16,620 bases of DNA from an uncultured Lachnospiraceae bacterium (GTDB taxonomy: Bacteria; Bacillota; Clostridia; Lachnospirales; Lachnospiraceae), in the NCBI GenBank assembly GCA_902473545.1, contig CABRSG010000017.1, positions 1 to 16,620 on the forward strand, given 5' to 3'. The notes below the pieces were generated by a model that saw nothing but the letters and a program-made list of their open reading frames with translations, searched no databases and was not told the DNA's origin. Position 1 is the stretch's first letter, and each line of letters starts with the position of its first letter. This document shows, piece by piece, positions 7,036 to 14,157 of this stretch. A program made the position numbers and the translations under genes.

Positions 7036-8538
7036 TCAAATCATATGCTGAATAATTTCCGATTCGCTGATGTCTCTGCCACGTTTAAATTCCTTTATCA
7101 GCCCGCCGTCCTTCAGAATCAGAATCCGGTCACTCATACCAATCAGCTCCGGAAGCTCCTCGGAAATCATAAGGATGGATTTGCCCTCTTTCCGATAATC
7201 GTCCATCAGCTTATAGATTGCAGCCTTTACGCCGACGTCAATCCCCCTGGTCGGGCAGTCCATAATCAGAATATCCGAATCATTACCAAGCCATTTCGCC
7301 AATGCCACCTTCTGCTTGTTTCCGCCGGAAAGCTGTCCGCACATCTGTTTCAGAGAACTCATTTTAATCTTCAGGATATTACTTTCCTTTTCCGCCAGCT
7401 CCTTTTCCGCACCCGGCGCGATATAAAATCCTTTTTTCAGTTTGTCATAAGATGGCAGACAGATATTATCCTGTATATTTGACTGATTCAGTATCGATTC
7501 CTTATCCCTGTTCTTCGACACATATCCAATTTTTTCCCGGATCGCCTTTCCCGGTGAGTTCAGCCTTTCTCCTGTTTGTGCAAACATAACCTCCCCGCTG
7601 TCCGGTTTTTCAATCCCGAAAACAAGACGTCCCAGTTCGTGCATACCGCTGTCGGGCAGTCCGCCGATACCAAGAATCTCTCCCTTTTTCAGTTCAAAGC
7701 TGATATTCCTTATGGTTTTCCCCATGGTCAGATTCCTGACCGATATCACCGGCTCTTTCCCGCGGTAATCGTCATAATCGCTGCGGTAGTAGTTGTCCTG
7801 GATTTCCCGGCCCACCATAAGCTGCCGCATAATATCCGGTGCAATTTCTTCTTTCGACAGCGTCTTTATGTATTCGCCATCCCTTAAAACTGTTACCGAA
7901 TCACAGTGAGCCGTCAGCTCGTCAAGATCATGCGAAATGAAAATAACCGCTTTGTTTTCTTTCCGAAGCTCATCCATTACCCTGTAGATGATTTCCCGCC
8001 CCTTTTGTGAGAGCGCGGTCGTCGTTTCGTCTACGATCAATACCTTTACATCATGATACAGCGCTCTGGCAATTTCAATAATCTTACGGTTTTCAAAGGA
8101 CTCCTCATCAATGCTTCGGTCCGCCCTTATGTCAGAGGCTCCGATTTTATCCAGCGCCTCTTGCGCCGCCCGGGTCATCTCTTTTTTATTTACAATGCCA
8201 AATTTTGAAAAAAGATTCTCCTGACCGGCAAAGACATTTGCCGCAACCGTAATTCCGCCGATGGTTCCCATTTCCTGAACGATCATGCAGACGCCCTGTT
8301 TTTCCCCACTGAGGATGCTGGCCGGATGATACTCCTTTCCTTCCAGAAACATCTGACCTGCATTGCTGGGATATATTCCGCTGATCACCGAAGACAGCGT
8401 CGATTTTCCTGAGCCGTTTTCACCGATCAGACCGTGAATTTCTCCCGCCATAAAAGAAACACTGACCCCTTTTAAGGCACGGACCGTGCCAAAATTTTTT
8501 TCAATTCCATGCACGGTAAGAAGTGCTTCTTTTCCCAC
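7036..8538 (-). CDS. CUT2 sugar ABC transporter ATPase, two fused nucleotide-binding domains (RbsA/MglA-like)
   Basis: Cytoplasmic motor of the importer and first gene of the five-gene operon. 500 residues, the usual RbsA length. Domain 1 (about 5-240) has Walker A GENGSGKST (39-47), Walker B VLIVD plus Glu171, and the H-loop His203, but its signature is degenerate (ESFENRK, 146-152, in place of LSGGQ). Domain 2 (about 262-500) has a degenerate Walker A (GIGGLPDSGMHELGR), a good signature LSGGN (403-407), Walker B ILIMD (423-427) followed by Cys428 instead of the catalytic glutamate, and Glu460 at the H-loop. One ATP site is therefore complete and the other degenerate. The start is GTG at 8538: an in-frame TAA lies two codons upstream, and the nearby ATG at about 8548 is in another frame. 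GGGAG lies about ten bases before it. Confidence 0.94.
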   Translation of the reverse strand: MGKEALLTVHGIEKNFGTVRALKGVSVSFMAGEIHGLIGENGSGKSTLSSVISGIYPSNAGQMFLEGKEYHPASILSGEKQGVCMIVQEMGTIGGITVAANVFAGQENLFSKFGIVNKKEMTRAAQEALDKIGASDIRADRSIDEESFENRKIIEIARALYHDVKVLIVDETTTALSQKGREIIYRVMDELRKENKAVIFISHDLDELTAHCDSVTVLRDGEYIKTLSKEEIAPDIMRQLMVGREIQDNYYRSDYDDYRGKEPVISVRNLTMGKTIRNISFELKKGEILGIGGLPDSGMHELGRLVFGIEKPDSGEVMFAQTGERLNSPGKAIREKIGYVSKNRDKESILNQSNIQDNICLPSYDKLKKGFYIAPGAEKELAEKESNILKIKMSSLKQMCGQLSGGNKQKVALAKWLGNDSDILIMDCPTRGIDVGVKAAIYKLMDDYRKEGKSILMISEELPELIGMSDRILILKDGGLIKEFKRGRDISESEIIQHMI

Positions 8539-8576
8539 CTTTTACCATCTCCCTTCCCTGCTTTTTAACTATTGCT

Positions 8577-8582
8577 ATTATA
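8577..8582 (-). promoter_or_regulatory. -10 element of the ABC transporter/GH42 operon promoter
   Basis: A perfect TATAAT on the minus strand, preceded by GT, predicts a start near 8570 and a leader of about 30 bases. Spacing of 16-17 points to TTAATT or ATTAAT as the -35, both poor. A strong -10 without a -35 fits a promoter that needs an activator such as the divergent AraC-type regulator. Confidence 0.6.
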
Positions 8583-8628
8583 ACAAAATGTTTTCTGAAA
8601 TTAATGCGATTATCCGACTATTTTGTTA
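8581..8628. repeat. Nine-base inverted repeat in the divergent control region
   Basis: TAACAAAAT (8581-8589) and ATTTTGTTA (8620-8628) are exact reverse complements with 30 bases between them. The left arm overlaps the -10 of the ABC operon promoter and the right arm forms the core of the shared element at 8612-8631. The arrangement would let one regulator bind both arms, perhaps with looping. This interpretation is inferred. Confidence 0.6.
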
Positions 8629-8631
8629 GAT
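8612..8631. promoter_or_regulatory. Candidate regulator-binding element, ABC operon copy
   Basis: ATCCGACTATTTTGTTAGAT lies 29 bases upstream of the TATAAT of the ABC operon. It matches 16 of 20 positions of the element at 15155-15174 in front of the DMT/alpha-galactosidase operon, including ATCC, an unbroken ATTTTGTT and GAT. A weaker relative begins at 8642 (ATCC, GCC and TTT shared), overlapping the -35 of the regulator's own promoter. The likely binder is the response regulator encoded at 8754-10280. Confidence 0.6.
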
Positions 8632-8656
8632 TTCCAAGCATATCCAGCCGGTTTCG

Positions 8657-8685
8657 TTGCCATTTTGGTCAAAATATAGTATGAT
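8657..8685 (+). promoter_or_regulatory. Promoter of the two-component system genes
   Basis: TTGCCA (8657-8662, 5 of 6 matches) and TATGAT (8680-8685, 5 of 6) are separated by exactly 17 bases. This is the best promoter in the window. It fires away from the ABC operon, with a predicted start near 8692 and a leader of about 62 bases. The dyad at 8662-8675 fills its spacer. Confidence 0.7.
8662..8675. promoter_or_regulatory. Dyad ATTTTG-GT-CAAAAT inside the regulator promoter
   Basis: Two six-base arms are exact reverse complements around a two-base centre, placed between the -35 and -10 of the two-component promoter. ATTTTG is also the core of the inverted repeat and shared element nearby. A protein bound here would block RNA polymerase, so autorepression is the simplest reading. 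Inference from position only. Confidence 0.5.
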
Positions 8686-8753
8686 AAAAACTGCCCAAAT
8701 AAGGTAGTAAAACAGGAACTGTTTCTTTTGGAAGATCCTGGGAAAGGGGTATT

Positions 8754-10280
8754 ATGGAAAAGGTTGTTACTGTTATGCTGGTAGATGATGAATATCTCGC
8801 CATTGAAGATTTAAAAACATTAATCGACTGGCACAGCATCCGTCTGGAGATAGTCTCCACGGCACGCTGTGGAAAAGATGCGCTCCGCAAATTTGAAGCA
8901 GCACCGGTCGATTTAATTATTACGGACATCAGTATGCCGGATATGGATGGCATTACCCTGATTGAAAAAATCAAGCAGCTTCCGGTATCCCAGCCGTGCT
9001 TTCTGCTTTTAACTGCCTACGAAGAAATGGCATATATGAAACGCGCTTTGCGTCTCGGCGTAGAAGATTATCTTGTAAAGGATGAAATCACACCGGAAAT
9101 TCTGATCAAGCGTCTTTCCGCGATCCGAAGTAAAATCTGCGCCTTAAACCGGGATTCCTATTCTTACCGCCAGAAAAGCCTCCAGCATTATTTTAGTGAC
9201 CGGGCGGCCCATTGCCCGCAGCTGGACGGTATCCCGGACAGCAATCTTCTGTATCTTGTTCTGGTTCCCGATGCTGTCATTCCATGGTCAGATGCCAGAA
9301 TGCTGCATCAGCAGACTGCCGTCATTAAAATGATCGATACGGCGCTCCTGCATGCAGAAACTTTTTCTTTTGACCAAATGGAAAATATATGCGCCGTTTC
9401 CGCCTATAACAATAAAATCATTATGTTGCTGCATGCAAATACCACGCTTTCTACTCATCAGTTAATTACCGTGCTTCTGGATTGCTCCGGAAAAATTATA
9501 GCAAGCCTGGAGAAAAATTATGCTTTAAGCTTTTCCTGTTTTTACAGTTATATCCCAATGGATATCCGGACGCTGCACAAAAGCTATTTTAAACATCAGG
9601 AAAAACTGCGCGCACATTATTTTATGGGAAGCCGTACAATTACTGCCCTGGATAGTGATAAGCTGTTTATTACCAATCAGAAAATAACAGTAAAAGAAGA
9701 TACTCTGCAGGAATTGTATGAAGATCCCTGCTCTGACCTGCGTGCCTTTCTGACCGAACAGCTTGATCAGATTCAGAGCAGCCACAATTACTACGGATTT
9801 ATCCAATTAATCAGCAGTTGTTTTTCTTTTTTTGAGAGAAACTTTGATACACTTCCCTACGACCCGGATGAATTATCTCTGACCGATTTCCGGGATACCC
9901 GCAATTTTCTTTTGGCGACGATTTCCCGGCTTTGTCAGAACCGCAATCCGCAGATGAGCTATGAGACAAAACAGGCGCTTTTATATATTTCAGAAAATTA
10001 TAGCAAGGTTGACCTGTCCATTCAGGAGATATCCGACAAAATCGGTATGTCAGTCACTCATTTCTCAAGAATATTTAAAAACGATATGTCCGAGACCATA
10101 TGGGAATACCTTACCTCTTACCGGATACAGAAAGCCTGCCAGATGCTGCGCACGACGGACGCAAAAATGTATGAAATTGCAGAAATGGTCGGCTATAGCT
10201 CGTCACAATATTTCAGTCAGGTTTTTATGAAAAAGATGGGACTGAAGCCTCTTGATTACAGAAAGAAGGAAAGGCAATGA
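8754..10280 (+). CDS. Response regulator with AraC-type DNA-binding domain (YesN-like)
   Basis: DNA-binding partner of the sensor kinase that follows. 508 residues. The receiver domain (about 4-125) has the acidic pair Asp11/Asp12, phosphoacceptor Asp58 in LIITDISMPDMDG, Thr87 and Lys109 in DYLVKD. A long poorly conserved middle region (about 130-400) is normal for YesN-type regulators. The C-terminal about 100 residues form two helix-turn-helix motifs, with DLSIQEISDKIGMSVTHFSR and KMYEIAEMVGYSSSQYFSQV, then FMKKMGLKPLDYRK as in AraC proteins. AAAGGGG lies a few bases before the ATG. Transcribed divergently from the ABC operon and expected to activate it and the DMT/alpha-galactosidase operon. 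The ATGA overlap with the kinase implies coupled translation. Confidence 0.95.
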   Translation: MEKVVTVMLVDDEYLAIEDLKTLIDWHSIRLEIVSTARCGKDALRKFEAAPVDLIITDISMPDMDGITLIEKIKQLPVSQPCFLLLTAYEEMAYMKRALRLGVEDYLVKDEITPEILIKRLSAIRSKICALNRDSYSYRQKSLQHYFSDRAAHCPQLDGIPDSNLLYLVLVPDAVIPWSDARMLHQQTAVIKMIDTALLHAETFSFDQMENICAVSAYNNKIIMLLHANTTLSTHQLITVLLDCSGKIIASLEKNYALSFSCFYSYIPMDIRTLHKSYFKHQEKLRAHYFMGSRTITALDSDKLFITNQKITVKEDTLQELYEDPCSDLRAFLTEQLDQIQSSHNYYGFIQLISSCFSFFERNFDTLPYDPDELSLTDFRDTRNFLLATISRLCQNRNPQMSYETKQALLYISENYSKVDLSIQEISDKIGMSVTHFSRIFKNDMSETIWEYLTSYRIQKACQMLRTTDAKMYEIAEMVGYSSSQYFSQVFMKKMGLKPLDYRKKERQ

Positions 10281-12052
10281 AACACAGCGATACGATATCC
10301 CAGACGAAAATCGGACGGAAGCTGCGCGACAATATTATGCGTCTTATTATTGCCGCGCTTTTTATTACTGCCGTCCCCCTGATCGTTCTTTTTTCAAAGA
10401 GCTATCTTGACAATAATATCTCGCAGAAAAGTGTCATTGCGGATCAGATTACGCAGCAGGTAGACCTTGCCGCCACCAGCATCATTATCTATTCCAAGCA
10501 GGTAGCCAGCGACAGAGTGTTATTAAATTTTCTTGCATCGGATATGACCGACCAGAATACGGCAAAAATCGAAAACCGGCTCATGGAAATGTGCGGTACC
10601 GGACCTAACATCAAAAATATTATGCTTATCTGTGAGCAGGGGGATTTTCATACTCCTTTTATGAGTGATGAAGAAATGCATGCCATTCTCGATACAGACT
10701 GGGTCCAGAACTGCAGATCCGGCAATTACACACAGTATTTTTCTTCTATTGACCGCGAAGAAAATATTTTCTATTTCTGTACATCTTTAAAATATAATTC
10801 GCCGTCATCCGGACTTGTGATCCTCGTTATCCGGGCGGATGATCTGATGCAGACAATTTTGGGGAATGCCAATAAGACTTTTTCGCACTACATATGGCTT
10901 GACAGCAATAACCAAACCTTTCTCGAACATTCTTTCGAGCCGCAGGAAGACCTGTATTCCCGCATGGCAGCTACAAAAAACTATTTGTTTTTTGACAACT
11001 ACAAGTTCCATAATTCAGACGGTATTTTTCTGTCCAGCTACAGTGATACCAGCCACTGGAAGTTTGCCGCCTTTATCCCGTATTCTGAACTGCTTGCCCC
11101 GCTGCTTCCGCTGCTTCTCGTACTGGTTGTATCGGTAATTCTGATTACCGTGATTTCTGTAACGGCTCTGAAGCCCCTGATTCACAATATTGTTTATCCA
11201 ATCGAAGTACTGTCCGAGCACATGAAAAATTTTTCTTATGATAAAGTGGTTCCGGTAGACATTCACACCAACGATGAAATTGAGGAGCTCAGCAGCGCAT
11301 TTCACAAAATGTCTGTTGAATTGAAAAAGAATATTGATCTGCTGCTGGAAGAACAGAAAAAAGAGCAAAAGCTGCAGTACGGTCTCCGTATTTCTCAGAT
11401 TAACCCACATTTTATTTACAATACTATGAATACTATCAACTATCTTGCACGGAAAGACCGCACGAAGGATATTGTGGTTATCAACAGCGCGTTAATCCAC
11501 ATTATGAAGGACAGCCTGCGCATCAATGATGAAGCAGTTATGGACACCCTTGAGACGGAGATTAACATTACCTCTGAATATCTGAAGATCCAGGCATACC
11601 GGTACGAAGAAAAAATCCATGTTTACTGGGAAATTGACCCCGCACTTCGCGGCCGGCATATTCCGAAGCACATCATACAGCCGATTGTAGAAAATTCCAT
11701 TGTTCATGGTTTTCTGGAGGATGGTTTTGAAGGGACGAAAGGAGAAGCTCCCTTTATCCGCATCCGTTCTTTTACCCTGAAACAGGGCGAAGGCCTGTGC
11801 ATCGAAATTGAGGATAACGGAAAAGGGATCGACATGAAAAATTATCTGCAGATCTGTGAAGACGCCAGACACTTTGATGCAAGTAATGAATACAACCGCG
11901 GAAAGCACATCGGTCTGGCAAATATCAAATGGCGTCTCGCCTATCTGCTGGGCGACAGTCAGGATTTCCGGATTTCTCCCCGGACGCCGCACGGTACCAT
12001 TGTCACCATCAAATTGTACGAGGACGCCCGGATGCCTGACCAAACTGCTTAA
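10277..12052 (+). CDS. Membrane sensor histidine kinase (YesM-like)
   Basis: Senses an extracellular ligand and phosphorylates the response regulator. 591 residues: membrane segment 1 at about 21-41, an extracellular region of about 230 residues (42-271), membrane segment 2 at about 272-297, a HAMP linker (about 298-350), the His_kinase domain with phosphoacceptor His378 in ISQINPHFIYNTMNTINYL, and an ATPase domain with Asn473 in IIQPIVENSIVHGF, the G1 box EDNGKGID (512-519) and HIGLANIKWRL near 544-554. This is the LytS/YesM class, common in Clostridia beside sugar ABC transporters. Its start overlaps the regulator stop by four bases (ATGA), with AAGGAAAGG just upstream. It ends 12 bases from the convergent alpha-galactosidase stop. 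The ligand is unknown; location suggests a galactoside. Confidence 0.95.
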   Translation: MKHSDTISQTKIGRKLRDNIMRLIIAALFITAVPLIVLFSKSYLDNNISQKSVIADQITQQVDLAATSIIIYSKQVASDRVLLNFLASDMTDQNTAKIENRLMEMCGTGPNIKNIMLICEQGDFHTPFMSDEEMHAILDTDWVQNCRSGNYTQYFSSIDREENIFYFCTSLKYNSPSSGLVILVIRADDLMQTILGNANKTFSHYIWLDSNNQTFLEHSFEPQEDLYSRMAATKNYLFFDNYKFHNSDGIFLSSYSDTSHWKFAAFIPYSELLAPLLPLLLVLVVSVILITVISVTALKPLIHNIVYPIEVLSEHMKNFSYDKVVPVDIHTNDEIEELSSAFHKMSVELKKNIDLLLEEQKKEQKLQYGLRISQINPHFIYNTMNTINYLARKDRTKDIVVINSALIHIMKDSLRINDEAVMDTLETEINITSEYLKIQAYRYEEKIHVYWEIDPALRGRHIPKHIIQPIVENSIVHGFLEDGFEGTKGEAPFIRIRSFTLKQGEGLCIEIEDNGKGIDMKNYLQICEDARHFDASNEYNRGKHIGLANIKWRLAYLLGDSQDFRISPRTPHGTIVTIKLYEDARMPDQTA

Positions 12053-12066
12053 ACAGGTTTATTTTT
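12042..12066 (+). terminator. Weak terminator-like hairpin at the convergent gene ends
   Basis: AAACTG (12042-12047) pairs with CAGGTTT (12054-12060) with one bulged G around a six-base loop that includes the kinase stop codon, followed by ATTTTT. Six pairs is short, so it would be weak. It is the only candidate stop signal for the two-component transcript before it runs into the alpha-galactosidase gene. No T-run follows on the minus strand. Confidence 0.35.
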
Positions 12067-14155
12067 ACGCAATCTCTATAATACATGCCGTATACTGCCC
12101 GGACATTTCTATCTGTAATGTCCGGTTATCAAGTGCCGTAAGCTTTGCGGCACTTATTTTCGGATATCCGATAACCGCTTTTGTAAAGCTTCTGTCAAGC
12201 GGTATTTCTATCCTGTTTTCATCGGAAGCTCTTCTCTCAACCGCAAGATAGACCTTTTTCCGGCATGCAAGTCCCCAGACAAGCCATCCGCTGTCAAAAT
12301 GATGAGTTCCCAGCGGCCAGACCGGCACTGACTGCGGTATTTCCCGACGAATTTCTTTATAATATTGGATCGCCTCTTTAACAAGTGCCCTGCGGGACGG
12401 GGACAGCTCGTTTAAATGGCCGCCCAGATGGATGCGCATAAGAAGAGAAGAAACCATATTAAAAACCGTTTCCCGCTCATCGCCCTCTCTTCGCGGATAA
12501 CTCCAGATACCCGCCTGTTCCGGAAGAACCGCGGTTGCCGCATTTGAAGCGATAAAGCCCATGATCCGGTAATCCTCCTGATCGCTTACAGACTGAATGT
12601 CCATAGACGAGAGCATGGCGTAATCCATCCTCAGCCCGCCGCTTGCGCAGTTTTCCCATGTAACATGCGGATATTTCCGGATCTCCTCCTTCAGCCACGC
12701 AAGATATGCGCGATTGTGCTGAAGAAGCCCCTCTCCTGGACTGTCGCAGGCAAGGTCCGTTCCATAGCACAGGCAGAGGTTGTAATCTATTTTAATATAT
12801 TCCAGACCGTAATCTCCAACGACTCTTTTTAAAACACCGGACGCATGCGCCCGCACCTGCGGATTGCGGAAATCTAAATGATATCGTCCGGAATCTGCCA
12901 CCGGTTTTCCGTTCCGGCAAAACAGCCATTCCTTCGGCAGTTTTTCTGCCCCCGGACTGTCGATGCCGTATGCTTCCAGCTCCAGCCAGAGTCCTGCTTT
13001 CATGCCGCGCTCCCGAATCGCATCCATTACCTTTGCAAGACCATTGGGATAACGCTTCCGGCATTCCGCAAAATCGCCGAAGGTAAACTGCCAGTTTCCG
13101 GAATCATACCAGCCGCAGTCAACGACAAAAACCTCACAGCCCGCTTCTTTTGCCGCATCTATCAGCGGCAGCAATGTCTCTTCCGTGGAATTTCCCATCA
13201 GGCAGTTCATATAATCATTAAAAATCACAGGAAGCTCTCTTATTTCTTTTTTTGTTCTCCGATAGAGGGTCAGCCACGAAAAACAGTCTTCCGGATTTCC
13301 TCTGCAGACACCCGCTGCCACCGGCACAGTCCGGAACCTGCCTCCCGGCTGCAGTAGCTTATGCCAGTGTGCAGATTCCATATCCGGCCCCGATACCTGG
13401 AGATAAATCTGCTGCAGATAGTCTTTTTCCAAAAAAGAGTCTGCGTAATCGTGAATCACACATCCCACTTCCCACGACCAGGCGCCGTTGTGCTCTATCT
13501 GCCAGAACAAATTTTCCCGATTTCTCTGATTGTGGATAATTCCCATCGGCAGATATTCTCCGCTGGAAAAACCACTGTGATTCGCAATCCGGAAACGGTC
13601 GTAGCACAGATTGCCATACGGAATCACCCCGCACTCCCGCAGGCTTTTCTTTACCCAGCGGCATTCCGCCGACCAGGTATTGTTGGCATAGCATATCTGC
13701 AGGTCATCCGCAGGATTCTTTTTTCCTTTCTGGTAAACATCCACATTTCCATAGCAAAACGATGTCACTGCCTCCAGGCAGACCGGAGATTCGGAAATAT
13801 TTTCCACTTCACTCTCGCAGGAAAACACCGGAAGCTTCTCCTGAAACGTATAGATCGTCCTTACCCGAATGCAGGATTCCTCCTGCGTGATCACCAGGGT
13901 ATTGTTATCCGCCCATTCATGTCCTGTGTATTTTAATTCCGCCTGCGGCGTATCATAGAAATTTTTTGCACCCCGGAAGGACTTATTTTTCCGCTCCGGT
14001 ATCTGCACCTCCACAATTCTGGATGCTAAGGGAGCTGCAGTGTAGTCGGATGCTCCACCGGTTGCCGGTTCCACTGCCAGCAGCTTCGCCTCTTCGCCCT
14101 CCTCCAGCAGGAAACATAAATGCATGTTATTCCTTACAATATCCAGATGCCCCAT
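12065..14155 (-). CDS. GH36 alpha-galactosidase, cytoplasmic
   Basis: It releases terminal alpha-linked galactose, from raffinose-family sugars, melibiose or other alpha-galactosides, by a retaining mechanism. 696 residues from the chosen start, near the GH36 norm of about 700-750. An N-terminal beta-sandwich (about 1-300) precedes the catalytic barrel. Barrel motifs are VDCGWYDSGNW (345-355), GLWLELEAYG, HLDFRNPQVR, YIKIDYNLC with nucleophile Asp457 (many GH36 enzymes have KWDMNR here), WENCASGGLR, and SVSDQEDY with probable acid/base Asp525. No signal peptide. The start at 14155 is preferred: it follows the DMT stop by two bases and has AAAGGGGG about ten bases upstream. An in-frame ATG at 14230 lies inside the DMT gene and lacks this support. 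It forms an operon with the DMT transporter and converges on the sensor kinase. Confidence 0.93.
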   Translation of the reverse strand: MGHLDIVRNNMHLCFLLEEGEEAKLLAVEPATGGASDYTAAPLASRIVEVQIPERKNKSFRGAKNFYDTPQAELKYTGHEWADNNTLVITQEESCIRVRTIYTFQEKLPVFSCESEVENISESPVCLEAVTSFCYGNVDVYQKGKKNPADDLQICYANNTWSAECRWVKKSLRECGVIPYGNLCYDRFRIANHSGFSSGEYLPMGIIHNQRNRENLFWQIEHNGAWSWEVGCVIHDYADSFLEKDYLQQIYLQVSGPDMESAHWHKLLQPGGRFRTVPVAAGVCRGNPEDCFSWLTLYRRTKKEIRELPVIFNDYMNCLMGNSTEETLLPLIDAAKEAGCEVFVVDCGWYDSGNWQFTFGDFAECRKRYPNGLAKVMDAIRERGMKAGLWLELEAYGIDSPGAEKLPKEWLFCRNGKPVADSGRYHLDFRNPQVRAHASGVLKRVVGDYGLEYIKIDYNLCLCYGTDLACDSPGEGLLQHNRAYLAWLKEEIRKYPHVTWENCASGGLRMDYAMLSSMDIQSVSDQEDYRIMGFIASNAATAVLPEQAGIWSYPRREGDERETVFNMVSSLLMRIHLGGHLNELSPSRRALVKEAIQYYKEIRREIPQSVPVWPLGTHHFDSGWLVWGLACRKKVYLAVERRASDENRIEIPLDRSFTKAVIGYPKISAAKLTALDNRTLQIEMSGQYTACIIEIA

Positions 14156-14157
14156 CT

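Noticed and set aside
8539..8753. A CcpA (cre) site in the divergent control region.
   Set aside because: I read the region for a TGNAANCGNWNNCA-like sequence and found none convincing, so catabolite control is not claimed.
8669..8974. A 101-codon minus-strand open frame across the two-component promoter.
   Set aside because: It overlaps the receiver domain and the promoter, has no clear ribosome binding site and has a composition typical of a reverse-strand shadow.
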